From NCBI RefSeq assembly GCF_026113935.1, contig NZ_JAPEUL010000009.1, forward strand, positions 82,501 to 146,500: a stretch of 64,000 nucleotides of DNA, read 5' to 3'. Source of the DNA: Marinomonas rhodophyticola. GTDB lineage: Bacteria > Pseudomonadota > Gammaproteobacteria > Pseudomonadales > Marinomonadaceae. The notes under the pieces were generated by a model. It did not search any database, was not told where the DNA came from, and was given only the letters and a program-made list of their open reading frames with translations. This document shows positions 1 to 9,079 of this stretch, one piece after another. The translations under genes were made by a program, and so were the position numbers. The stretch's first letter is position 1. Each line of letters begins with the position of its first letter.

Positions 1-123
1 AAGGGAGTAATCCACCATGAGGAGCTGTGGCAAAATTACCAAGCCAATCAGCCAGATAGCAATCATACCAATGATGCCAACCGCCAAACCGCTACCGAAT
101 CGCGACTTTAGCTGACTAAACAT
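1..123 (-). CDS. ABC transporter permease, N-terminal fragment
   Basis: Only the first 41 codons lie in the window; the gene runs off the left edge. The protein starts MFSQLKSRFGSG and goes straight into a hydrophobic segment rich in Val, Ile, Gly and Leu, as expected for the first membrane helix of an inner-membrane ABC permease. Its ATG overlaps the last 8 bases of the upstream ATPase gene, so the two are translationally coupled. The partner genes (PotA-type ATPase, PotD-type binding protein) suggest it is the PotB-like subunit of a polyamine-type importer. That assignment rests on context only, because no EAA loop is inside the window. Confidence 0.7.
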   Translation of the reverse strand, partial: MFSQLKSRFGSGLAVGIIGMIAIWLIGLVILPQLLMVDYSL

Positions 124-1198
124 GGCCGCCTCCAGCAATTACAATGGCGTCTTTCTCATTATACGAAAGACTCACAGGGGCATTTTTTTGCAAGGCGTCA
201 GAAAACTGATGAGTACCAAGCTGTATAGACAATGCTTGATTAGCTGGCGTATTAGCATTGAGTGTCAGATATGCACCTTCAAAATTCACTTCATCAATGG
301 TGGCTTGCAAGGTATGCATACCGTCTTCTGCTTGTAGTCTAAAATGCTCGGGGCGAACAAAAAGGGTCGCATCGGAACCAACGGCTACATTTCCTTGGCA
401 GCGTCCCGCTAATTTACCCAGTGGTCCGCAATCTAAGACAACAAACTCTGAATTCACCTCAACCACCTTACCAGCAACAGCGTTATTTTCACCAACAAAT
501 GACGCCACAAAAGCGGTGTGAGGATCACGATATAAGGTGATAGGATCAGCTACTTGCTGGATACGACCTGCAGACATTACCGCCACACGGTCTGACATGG
601 TCAAGGCTTCCCCTTGATCGTGCGTGATGTAAATAAACGTAATGCCCGTTTTACGCTGAATTGCTTTTAACTCCGTGCGCATGTGCTGACGCAGCTTTAA
701 GTCTAACGCAGACAAAGGCTCATCGAGCAATAATACTTGCGGTTCGACCGCCAAGGCTCGAGCAATAGCAATGCGCTGTTTTTGTCCGCCGGATAGTTCG
801 GACACTTTTTTGGTTCCACTGCCTTCCAAAGCCACCAACTCAAGCAAACGATCTGATGCTTTTTTACGCTCACTTTTCGAAACACCGCGAACCTCTAAGC
901 CAAATTCAATATTTTCAGCGACTGTCATCAAAGGGAAAAGCGCGAGGTTTTGAAAAATCATCGAAGTGGGACGTTTATTCGCCGGCACACCATGCATGCT
1001 CTTACCACCAATTTTAATGTCGCCCTGTGTTGGGTCTATAAAGCCACTAATCATGTTTAAAATCGTGGTTTTGCCACAGCCTGACGGCCCTAAAAAACTG
1101 AAAAATTCACCTGATTCAATTTTGAGATCGGTTTTCTGTATGGCGGTAAAGTCGCCAAATTGCATGACGGTATTATCTAGATGAACACTGCTATCCAT
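116..1198 (-). CDS. Polyamine-type ABC transporter ATP-binding protein (PotA-like)
   Basis: This is the cytoplasmic ATPase that powers an importer of the spermidine/putrescine class. It shows a Walker A motif GPSGCGKTT, the ABC signature LSGGQKQR, Walker B LLLDEPLSALD, the switch His in THDQGEA, and a C-terminal TOBE-like region, giving about 360 residues, usual for PotA-type proteins. I chose the ATG at 1198 (protein MDSSVHLDN) because a purine-rich GAGAGA lies just upstream and homology begins there; a longer frame reaching 1273 would run into the terminator hairpin. The gene follows the binding-protein gene across that hairpin and overlaps the permease gene by 8 bases. Substrate is inferred from the neighbouring binding protein and is not certain. 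Confidence 0.9.
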   Translation of the reverse strand: MDSSVHLDNTVMQFGDFTAIQKTDLKIESGEFFSFLGPSGCGKTTILNMISGFIDPTQGDIKIGGKSMHGVPANKRPTSMIFQNLALFPLMTVAENIEFGLEVRGVSKSERKKASDRLLELVALEGSGTKKVSELSGGQKQRIAIARALAVEPQVLLLDEPLSALDLKLRQHMRTELKAIQRKTGITFIYITHDQGEALTMSDRVAVMSAGRIQQVADPITLYRDPHTAFVASFVGENNAVAGKVVEVNSEFVVLDCGPLGKLAGRCQGNVAVGSDATLFVRPEHFRLQAEDGMHTLQATIDEVNFEGAYLTLNANTPANQALSIQLGTHQFSDALQKNAPVSLSYNEKDAIVIAGGGHV

Positions 1199-1242
1199 AT
1201 TTCTCTCGCTGATTGATTTTCTTGACACAATCGTCTCGATAC

Positions 1243-1280
1243 AAAAAAGCCCCTTACGCAAAAAAAGTCGCAAGGGGCCT
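1243..1280 (-). terminator. Intercistronic terminator/attenuator between binding-protein and ATPase genes
   Basis: On the minus strand GCCCCTT (1278-1272) pairs with AAGGGGC (1255-1249) and is followed directly by a run of six T. It sits 3' of the binding-protein gene and 5' of the ATPase gene of the same operon. Such partial terminators are known to make the binding protein more abundant than the membrane components. Confidence 0.75.
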
Positions 1281-1288
1281 TCGAGGTT

Positions 1289-2398
1289 TTATGCAGACAA
1301 GTAACGGTCTTGGTACTCGTTACGCAACGCTACGTACCATGGTTCTTGAATTGGCCACCACCAAAGATTAGCAAGGTCCTGCTGGCTATAAGAGTCTTGG
1401 AAGAACTGCTTCGTTTCGGCAGGTAAGAGTGCATCCGCGCCTTTGGCTGTTGAATTGTAGCCCGTTGCTTTCACAAACATCGCACCCGCTTCTGGCGTGT
1501 AATACCAATTAATGAATTCATATACCGAATCCACATTATTCGCATTCTTTGGAATAACAAATCCTTCCATCCACGCCAATGCCCCTTCTTTTGGTGCACC
1601 GTAAGCAATTGGCTCACCTTCGGATTGCAATTTAAATGCGGTGCTGTCCCACGTTTGACCAATGATTGCACCATTAGTACGGAATGCACCTTGCGCCTCG
1701 TTTTCGGTTGACCAGAACTGAGCAATCGCCCCTTTATGCTCAACCGCTACTTTAAGAATGACATCAAAGTTAGCACGCATGGCTTGTTCATTTTTATAAG
1801 ACTCAAGCAATGGATAAGGTAACTTGCCCGCTTTTTCTAACCACAAGCCAATCCCAACCAAAGCTGAGTGGCCACGTACCGTAACGCCACCCGCATTCTC
1901 AGGCAACCAAAGATCACCGTAACTTAGCTCTTTGCTTAGCTTGGCATCGTTTTTATTGTAAGCAATGGCCTCGGTTCCCCAATCAGACGGCGCAAAATAA
2001 CGCTTACCCTTCACAACACCACCGACATCCGATCCAGATAAAGCACTTTCTAAGCAGCCATCCCAATTGATTCTTTTCACATCAAGTGGCTGAACCAAAT
2101 CATAATCCACATACCCAGGCACTCGGTCGACCGTTGGCATAATAATATCGAAGCCCGTACCATCCGTAGCGCGTAAAGAGTTCATCAACTCATCGTTTGT
2201 GCCATAGGGTGTAAAAGTCGCATTAATGCCAGTTTTTGCTTTAAAATCCGCTAGCATTTCATCGGTGATGTAGCCAGCCCAAGCATAAATACGCAATTCT
2301 TTGTTCGCAGCAATAGCTCTATTGATAGAAAACGGGGCGGCGGCAACGGCACCTGCAATAGAGGCACCTTTAACAAACTGACGACGAGAAAGGGTCAT
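1289..2398 (-). CDS. Periplasmic polyamine-type substrate-binding protein (PotD family, Tat signal)
   Basis: This is an extracytoplasmic solute-binding protein of 369 residues. The N-terminus MTLSRRQFVKGASIAGAV carries a twin-arginine motif followed by a hydrophobic stretch and an Ala-rich cleavage region, so it is probably exported folded by the Tat system. The mature start (ELRIYAWAGYITDEML) and the later FDIIMPTVDRVPGY segment resemble PotD/PotF proteins. AAGGAG lies 7 bases before the ATG at 2398. It is the first gene of the operon that continues into the ATPase and permease genes to the left. Ligand (putrescine, spermidine or another cationic amine) cannot be told from the sequence alone. 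Confidence 0.85.
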   Translation of the reverse strand: MTLSRRQFVKGASIAGAVAAAPFSINRAIAANKELRIYAWAGYITDEMLADFKAKTGINATFTPYGTNDELMNSLRATDGTGFDIIMPTVDRVPGYVDYDLVQPLDVKRINWDGCLESALSGSDVGGVVKGKRYFAPSDWGTEAIAYNKNDAKLSKELSYGDLWLPENAGGVTVRGHSALVGIGLWLEKAGKLPYPLLESYKNEQAMRANFDVILKVAVEHKGAIAQFWSTENEAQGAFRTNGAIIGQTWDSTAFKLQSEGEPIAYGAPKEGALAWMEGFVIPKNANNVDSVYEFINWYYTPEAGAMFVKATGYNSTAKGADALLPAETKQFFQDSYSQQDLANLWWWPIQEPWYVALRNEYQDRYLSA

Positions 2399-2734
2399 TC
2401 TTGAACTCCTTTGAGTTTATGATTTTTAGTGATTCATGAAAAAACGTTTTGACGCTTAAAACACTCTTTTATTAAACACTCGTTTAATATCTTTTTTAAT
2501 TTAATACAAAATAATGACGAAAAAGTGACCGTGGAAGTTTTTTTTGCTTATTAGGTGTACTTAATCCTATACACGACGCTAATAGTCAAAAATAAAGCGT
2601 CTTTGGGCAATTAGATAGCAAGACTCAATATCACCCCACTCACCCTTTCAGCGTCTAGGCTGTCACATTTTTGTCATCTACTCCTATTAAGGTAGTCCCA
2701 TTTCCAAAAGAATGTAAACAAAGTAGGTTCTGGA
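2399..2734. other. Divergent intergenic region
   Basis: This AT-rich spacer lies between two divergently transcribed genes, the binding protein to the left and the chemoreceptor to the right, and must carry both promoters. I see no convincing palindromic operator, RNA gene or small ORF with a ribosome binding site. The stretch 2455-2520 is especially rich in A and T and is a reasonable place for the leftward promoter. Confidence 0.5.
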
Positions 2735-4710
2735 TTGAAAATTTCCCATGTGACTCGCACAACAACCATTAGCTATTTGATTATTGCAGGGATGCTCATC
2801 GCCCTACTACTTTGGAGTTTGATGAAATTCCGTGATGCGTTTGAGCAAAGCGATGCTTATACCCAAGTTTGGTCCTATTCATCCATTGATCTAAAACAAC
2901 TAATCGAAGGGTATCTATCTTCTGGTGAAGCCTCCACATTGCAAACCACCGAGGAATTCATCCAAACTAAAATTCGTCCTGCATTAAGCACGCTACCAGA
3001 TGACATAAAAAACCCTATTGAAAAACAGCTGACGGAAATAGAAAAAAGCCTTCAGTCTGATATTAGAGCGGCGGGGAAATTATCGGGGGATCCTTTTGCT
3101 CTTATCGAAAATAATAAGCGTCAAACCCTCTTATCCATAGATGAAGCGGCCGGAAAAATACAATCTTACCAAGCTCAAACTGACATACAGACCGCGGCAC
3201 CTTATTTAGCCAGCCAAGCTGCATTATATGCAGACCTTATTCATGTCAGCAGTGCGAAGGACGAATTTTTAGCCAACAATACACCGGAAAACTATGAACG
3301 TTTAAAGCAAGCCGTACAGCTGTTTCAATCTCACATTAAAGACTTTAGCAATTTGCCCATACTGACATTGGCTGGGGAAGAAAGCGGTAGTGCTAATAAT
3401 GATCTCTCTGCACTAATGGGCTGGTCAACGAGCGCAGAAGAGACAGAACAAGAAGCTGACCCGTTGGAAGAAGCCAAAGCCGAGCTGCATTCGTGGTCAG
3501 ACAGATACCTCAAAGACGTAGACGTGAGTCTTCAGGTGATTAAACAAGCCGTTGCCGCACAAGGTAAAATACGCACCCAGATTAAACAACTTGAAGCGAC
3601 CCTCAAGTCAGGTACACAAAATATTCAAGAAAGTGCTCAGGCCACGCAGCAACAAACGTTGCTGGCGTTCTCTGTGTTTGTTGTTTTAATGGTACTCACC
3701 ACTATTTCAGTGCATATTTTCCAAAACAAAGTCGTTGTAAAAAGCGCGAGAGATTTATACACCGCCGTTAAAGAATTAGTGGAACACCAAAACATCAGCA
3801 CACTAAAAGTAGGCAAAAACAAAAACGAACTGTCAGACGTTGCTCATTATCTAAATCGTTATTTGGAACAAATCGCTGTTCAACGACAACAAAAAGACAC
3901 CGAACTTAGCAATATATCATTGTCGCTTAATGACATGCTAAATGCCTTTGGACAAGTACATGAACTCAGCATGGCCTCGCGCCAAGAACTTGACGACACA
4001 CTAAATATGTCTAATCAAGTCGAAACACTTGCCAATAAAGCCGAGGTCCGAGAACTCAGGAAGTCGCCAGCTACGCAGCGGACACCAATACCGCCATGAC
4101 GCACAGCGTTAATCAAGCCGCGTCATTGGCAATGGCAAATCAGACAACGCTAGAACGATTAGCCAACAGCAACAACGCCTTGACTAACTTAGCCACCTCA
4201 GTATCAAGCGCTTCTTCTATCGTCGGTGGAATCAAAGATATTTCAGAGCAAACCAACCTGCTGGCGTTAAATGCAGCAATCGAAGCAGCTCGCGCAGGAG
4301 AGCATGGTCGAGGCTTTGCCGTTGTGGCGTCAGAGGTGCGCACATTATCAAGTCGTACACAGCAATCATTGGAAGAAATAACGGAAATTTTTTCATTGCT
4401 CACCTCCGCCACGAATCAACTAAAGACCAACCTTGAGCTGATTCAAAGTGCGTCAACCGAACAAGTCAGTCTGACGCAAGCTCTTGGCCAATCTGCTCAA
4501 GAGATCTTAGAAAAGTCAAAACAATCAACCCACTTAGCGAAAAAAGCGACTGGGTATGCCGCAGAACAAAAACTTGGAATGAATAAGCTAAACGCTGCCG
4601 TAGTCAAAGTCCGAGAGCAAGCCAATGAATCCGAAGCGTTTATGGCAAATGTGACTGACAGCATTAAACAAAAGATTCAGGATATTACAACCACACTCGG
4701 TATTCATTAA
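2735..4710 (+). CDS. Methyl-accepting chemotaxis protein (one frameshift)
   Basis: This membrane chemoreceptor relays a periplasmic signal to CheA/CheW. It has a first helix ([17 protein letters not shown], residues ~14-30), a periplasmic domain of about 280 residues with no recognised fold, a second helix near residues 307-328, and a cytoplasmic signalling domain with the hallmark hairpin [20 protein letters not shown] one-base break near 4045 (GG, apparently one G missing) separates the sensor part from the signalling part; adding one base gives a continuous protein of about 658 residues. The frame opens with TTG at 2735, with AGTAGG upstream, and no in-frame ATG is better placed. The split is likely a sequence error because both halves are well conserved. 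Confidence 0.85.
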
Positions 4711-4743
4711 TAGCCCGACACAGCTCACTCCCTGTCTAGAAAC

Positions 4744-4772
4744 AAAAAATCCAGCTTAATCGCTGGATTTTT
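4744..4772. terminator. Bidirectional rho-independent terminator
   Basis: The inverted repeat AAAAATCCAGC / GCTGGATTTTT has a six-base loop and is flanked by A and T runs, so it can serve both the chemoreceptor gene (plus) and serA (minus), which converge here. Confidence 0.85.
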
Positions 4773-4798
4773 GTGTCTTACATAGTCACGATAATTCT

Positions 4799-6028
4799 TT
4801 AAAACAAGACTCGCGCTTTTATCGTGCCATCAACTTCTTTTACTTTCTCAAGCGCAAGTTCACCGGCAGCAGCATCCACATCCATCACCATGTAGCCAAG
4901 CTTTTCCGTTGTACGAAGGTACTGACCCGTAATATTGATGTTGTTTTCAGAGAAAATCGCGTTGATCTTAGAAAGCACACCAGGACGGTTTTCATGAATG
5001 TGAAGAATACGGTGATTATCTGCTTGAGACGGCAACGCCACTTCTGGGAAGTTAACCGCTGCAGTTGTCGTACCCACATCAGAATATTTAATCAGCTTCT
5101 CAGCCACTTCAATACCAATGTTTTCTTGCGCTTCCATTGTGCTACCGCCAATATGAGGCGTTAGAATCACATTATCTAAACCACGTAGTGGTGATACGAA
5201 TTCTTCGTCATTACCTTTAGGCTCGACAGGGAATACGTCGACAGCGGCGCCGCCTAAATCTCCAGACTTAATGGCTTCCGCCACAGCGTCTAGATCTGCA
5301 ACCGTACCGCGAGAAGCATTAATGAAGATAGAACCTTTCTTCATTTGAGACACTTCTTTTGCGCCAATCATCATCTTAGTCGAACTCGTTTCTGGCACAT
5401 GCAAGCTAATAATATCGCTGGTAGAGAGCAACTCTTTTAAGCTCTTAATCTGACGTGCATTACCTAATGGTAATTTCGTGACGATATCGTAAAAACATAC
5501 TTCCATGCCTAAAGATTCAGCCAGAACACTCAACTGCGTTCCGATACTACCGTAACCAATAATACCTAAACGCTTACCACGAGTTTCGAAAGACCCTGCA
5601 GCAGATTTGATCCAACCGCCACGATGGCAAGCCGCGTTTTTCGCAGGAATACCACGAAGTAATAGAATCAATTGTCCAAGAACCAGCTCAGCCACGCTAC
5701 GTGTATTAGAGTACGGAGCATTGAAGACGACAATACCCTTCTCACTAGCGGCATCGAGGTCTACCTGGTTCGTGCCAATGCAAAAACAACCAATGGCAAC
5801 CAGCTTATTCGCATGCTCTAACACATTTGCCGTTAACTGGGTACGAGATCGAATACCAATAAAATGCGCTTCCGAGATTTTCTCGATCAACTCATCTCCA
5901 GCTAACGCTGTTTTATGATATTCAATGTTGGTATAGCCTGCGTCATGCAATGCATCCAATGCTGACTGATGAACGCCTTCTAATAACAAGATTTTAATTT
6001 TGTCTTTGTCTAGAGAGTTATTACTCAT
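4799..6028 (-). CDS. serA: D-3-phosphoglycerate dehydrogenase
   Basis: SerA catalyses the first step of serine synthesis, oxidising 3-phosphoglycerate to 3-phosphohydroxypyruvate with NAD+. The 409-residue length matches the E. coli type. The nucleotide-binding motif is GIIGYGSIGTQ (residues ~160-170), the D-2-hydroxyacid dehydrogenase signatures include INASRGTVAD, and the catalytic His lies in LTPHIGGST. The C-terminal ~75 residues, from HIHENRPGVLSKIN on, form an ACT domain of the kind that binds L-serine for feedback inhibition. It is a single-gene unit facing the chemoreceptor, with a shared terminator. The start MSNNSLDKDKIKILLLEG agrees with homologues. Confidence 0.97.
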   Translation of the reverse strand: MSNNSLDKDKIKILLLEGVHQSALDALHDAGYTNIEYHKTALAGDELIEKISEAHFIGIRSRTQLTANVLEHANKLVAIGCFCIGTNQVDLDAASEKGIVVFNAPYSNTRSVAELVLGQLILLLRGIPAKNAACHRGGWIKSAAGSFETRGKRLGIIGYGSIGTQLSVLAESLGMEVCFYDIVTKLPLGNARQIKSLKELLSTSDIISLHVPETSSTKMMIGAKEVSQMKKGSIFINASRGTVADLDAVAEAIKSGDLGGAAVDVFPVEPKGNDEEFVSPLRGLDNVILTPHIGGSTMEAQENIGIEVAEKLIKYSDVGTTTAAVNFPEVALPSQADNHRILHIHENRPGVLSKINAIFSENNINITGQYLRTTEKLGYMVMDVDAAAGELALEKVKEVDGTIKARVLF

Positions 6029-6191
6029 GGCTCGTTCGACTTCTCTTTGGTGGTGGGGGAAAAAGTTCGCCTATCTTAACACAGAATAATCTGTAGCCTA
6101 ATGTCACTATGAGAATGTCTTTCATTTTAAGAAGAGCAAAACTCATAGCGAAATCAGACTAATTAATGTTGTTACAAGTTACTTAATCTTC

Positions 6192-7295
6192 TTAAAGTAA
6201 CGACTTTCTTTGTAAATACACACCCGTTTCCACATGATGCGTATAAGGAAATTGATCAAACATGGCGTATCGAACCACGTCGTGGGTACTAGATAACGCT
6301 TCTAGATTGCGTTTCAGTGTCTCAGGGTTACAGGAAATATAAAGAATCGCATCTATTTTGCGAATTAACTCAATCGTCGCATCGTCCAAACCAGCTCGCG
6401 GTGGATCGACTAACACCACCGAAGGCGTTAATTCACTAATACCAGCCTGAACTAAGCTCTTAGGCAATTCGACGTCTCCATTCAAAGCCGCAGACACATC
6501 TTCACTGGCCATTTTGACTACTTGGACGTTGTTCATGCCATTAATAGCAATATTCAACTGCGCAGAACTCACTGACACTTTTGAAATTTCGGTTGCGACC
6601 ACTCGATCAAAGCGGCGGGCAAGAGGAATAGAAAAATTGCCGTTACCACAATACATCTCTAACAAATCACCTGACGCCTCTTTTGTAACGTCCAATGCCC
6701 ATTCGAGCATCTTTTCATTAATACCAGCATTAGGCTGAGTAAAACTATTCTCAACTTGTTGATAATGGAATTTTTGACCGTTAACAGTCAATGTTTCCAT
6801 CACAAAATCGCGCGTTAAAATTTGCTTTTTCTTACGACTGCGGCCAATAAAATGGCACGCTGGAAAAGCCTCATTTAACTGACGCGCCGCCACATTCCAT
6901 TCTGCATCGATGGGCTTGTGGTAAAGCAGACTAATCAAGGCCTCGCCCGTCGTGGTCGTTAAAAAGTCCACTTGAAAAAGCTTATGACGTAAAACAGGGA
7001 TATTACGAACCGCATTAAGCAGTTTGGGCATCAATTCATTAATGAGGTTTGATGCCGCTAAAAACTGATCCGTTCGAATCGGTGTCCTAGGATCAGCAGA
7101 ATCAAACATGGCGTAATATAGGTCATCACCTTCATGCCAAATACGAAACTCCGCTCGCATGCGATAGTGAGAACACTGACTCGCAAATACTTCCATCTCA
7201 GGCAATGACAAAGTCGCCATTAGTTTGGCTAATTCAGCTTGCTTTTCTTGCAGCTGCTTTTGATACATTTCTGGTTGGATTTGATCCGGTCTCAT
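6192..7295 (-). CDS. trmA: tRNA (uracil-5-)-methyltransferase
   Basis: TrmA makes 5-methyluridine at position 54 of the T loop of tRNAs using S-adenosylmethionine. The 367-residue protein has the family N-terminal motif SHYRMRAEFRIWHEGDD, the SAM site LLEMYCGNGNFSIPLA, the motif VLVDPPRAGLD, the catalytic cysteine in YISCNPETL, and the general-base Glu in HHVETGVYL near the C-terminus. I place the start at 7295 (MRPDQIQPEMYQ), where homology with E. coli TrmA begins; an upstream ATG at 7385 would add 30 unrelated residues. It follows the envelope-protein gene on the same strand after about 108 bases, so it may be partly co-transcribed with it. Confidence 0.96.
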   Translation of the reverse strand: MRPDQIQPEMYQKQLQEKQAELAKLMATLSLPEMEVFASQCSHYRMRAEFRIWHEGDDLYYAMFDSADPRTPIRTDQFLAASNLINELMPKLLNAVRNIPVLRHKLFQVDFLTTTTGEALISLLYHKPIDAEWNVAARQLNEAFPACHFIGRSRKKKQILTRDFVMETLTVNGQKFHYQQVENSFTQPNAGINEKMLEWALDVTKEASGDLLEMYCGNGNFSIPLARRFDRVVATEISKVSVSSAQLNIAINGMNNVQVVKMASEDVSAALNGDVELPKSLVQAGISELTPSVVLVDPPRAGLDDATIELIRKIDAILYISCNPETLKRNLEALSSTHDVVRYAMFDQFPYTHHVETGVYLQRKSLL

Positions 7296-7403
7296 AGCTG
7301 ATACTCTTGGAAGCGATCGATACTGATTAAGCGCGGCATTATACGAGTTCCCTGCATACAAATCTAATCGCTCACCACCATACACTGAAATTAGCTGACC
7401 AAA

Positions 7404-8379
7404 TTAATGCAGGTATTTAGGCCCTAACAAAATCGCCAACGATAAAGTCAATGAAAGTTTACCCTCATAATCCTCATCTGCCTCGTGCGTAATCTGAGGA
7501 ATCACTTGCCCTATTAGCCAATCTTTATAGAGAAGACGCTCATATTGTAGGTTATACAACACACTATCCGGCTCAAGCTCATGCTCACCAGACTGCAGAA
7601 AACTGACTTGATATCTTAAGCGATTGCTATCGTCTAATTGATGCTGAACAAAAAAGTTTTCACGGGCGTAAAACAACCCCTCTTTATCGAGCCAAGTGAT
7701 GCCAAAGTCAGTACCTAAATCAAGAGTTGGAGTAACAACATACCCCAAACCAATACCATAACGTGCACCAATACCTTTAGAATAATAAGCAAAAGCCTCT
7801 TGTTTCTGCCACCATTCCCACTGATCGACCACCTCACCCTGCTTAAGTCGCAAACGTAAAAATGGATCAAGCGGAAAATCAACACGAATACCAGCATCAA
7901 CATCCAAACCTATATCGTCTTCTATATAGCGAACGGCTGCTGATACACTTGATTTCAACGCCGAATCGATCAAAGTATTTTGCTGCGACGACTCGCCACG
8001 CAAACTTTCTGGTGCCAAAGAATCTGGCTCAGACTCAACGATCAAGCGTAAACGATCCTGTGTATTCGGTAACTTCAATCGTGTGCGAAAATCAAAAAAA
8101 CCCGTGCTTTTATCTTCATTAAAAACGGATCCAAAACGAATCTGCACATTACTATCTGATTGCTGAGAGGCTCTGACTACCAGACAAAAAGGAGTCCATA
8201 TTCGTAGACCAATTACCAATCGTTTTTGAGAAAGATTCATGAGAATCAAGCCACCATGATACTTGACCTTCATCACTAGACTCAGGTGGTTGAAGAGAGT
8301 CCTCTTCGGCCGAAACAGTCAATAAAGGCCAGCAGAAGGCGAAACAGATTGCCATCAAACAGCCTTTACGTAATAACAT
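7404..8379 (-). CDS. Uncharacterised envelope (outer-membrane-like) protein, one frameshift
   Basis: I do not recognise a named family. The protein opens with a signal peptide (MLLRKGCLMAICFAFCWPLL, then VSA) and a W-rich segment (WWLDSHESFSKTIGNW). The rest is about 220 residues of alternating polar and aromatic stretches (FDFRTRLKLPN, RLRYQVSFLQ, YNLQYERLLY) typical of antiparallel outer-membrane beta strands. The frame breaks near the A5 tract at 8186-8190 (one base too many); the joined product is about 325 residues. Its ATG is 4 bases past the mtnN stop, so it is the last tightly linked gene of the luxP-like/luxQ-like/mtnN operon. A surface role is inference from topology only. Confidence 0.65.
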
Positions 8380-8383
8380 AGAC

Positions 8384-9079
8384 TTAATTGTCCTTCAGCA
8401 TTTTCTGGATCATAAGAGAAGAATTTTCGGCGGCTACTTGAAGGTATTCCTCAAAACTTTGAGGTGATTCCTTACCTGCAATATCTGATAAAGAGCGCAC
8501 AACCACAAACGGCGTCGCAAATTTAAAACAAACCTGCGCCACAGCCGCCGCTTCCATTTCCACAGCCACCAGCGCCGGAAAAACAGCACGCACTTCGCTT
8601 ACTCTCACAGGGTCATTCATAAAACTATCGCCGGTACCAATCAAGCCCACTTTCGCTTTCACTTGCGTCACCGACTGTAAGGCTTTTCTAGCTTGATCAA
8701 CCAATTGCATATCGGCAGCGTAAGTCGCAGGCATATTTGGCACTTGCCCCATAACATAACCAAAAGCCGTTACATCTACATCGTGATGAACAACGTGATC
8801 AGAAATCACCACATCACCGACCTGCAATTCAGGGTCAAAACCACCAGCAGAACCAATATTGATCACATACTCTGGCTTAAACTGAGATAGAAGCAAAGTA
8901 GTAGAAACGGCAGCGTTGACTTTGCCAATGCCCGATTTCAATAACACAACGTCTTTGCCCTCAAAACGCCCAACAAAAAAATCACAGCCAGCGATAGACT
9001 GCTCATGAACCTCTGTCATCCACGCTTTGATTACTGCGACTTCTTCGTCCATGGCGCCAATTAATCCAATTACACTCAT
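8384..9079 (-). CDS. mtnN: 5'-methylthioadenosine/S-adenosylhomocysteine nucleosidase
   Basis: MtnN (Pfs) cleaves adenine from methylthioadenosine and S-adenosylhomocysteine, detoxifying both and giving S-ribosylhomocysteine, the LuxS substrate for autoinducer-2. At 231 residues it has the usual length. Family features include MSVIGLIGAMDEEVAVIKAW at the start, the EYVINIGSAGGFDP-type segment, VAVEMEAAAVAQVC with the ribose-binding Met-Glu, and VVRSLSDIAGKES with the catalytic Asp. Its ATG overlaps the stop of the LuxQ-like gene by four bases (ATGA), and the envelope-protein gene follows after four bases, so it sits inside a receptor operon rather than in its usual setting next to housekeeping genes. 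Confidence 0.96.
   Translation of the reverse strand: MSVIGLIGAMDEEVAVIKAWMTEVHEQSIAGCDFFVGRFEGKDVVLLKSGIGKVNAAVSTTLLLSQFKPEYVINIGSAGGFDPELQVGDVVISDHVVHHDVDVTAFGYVMGQVPNMPATYAADMQLVDQARKALQSVTQVKAKVGLIGTGDSFMNDPVRVSEVRAVFPALVAVEMEAAAVAQVCFKFATPFVVVRSLSDIAGKESPQSFEEYLQVAAENSSLMIQKMLKDN

Noticed and set aside
4096-4710. Separate soluble chemotaxis signalling protein overlapping the sensor gene by ATGA
   Set aside because: The overlap looks like real coupling, but a one-base insertion near 4045 gives a continuous and conserved receptor, so two genes are unlikely.
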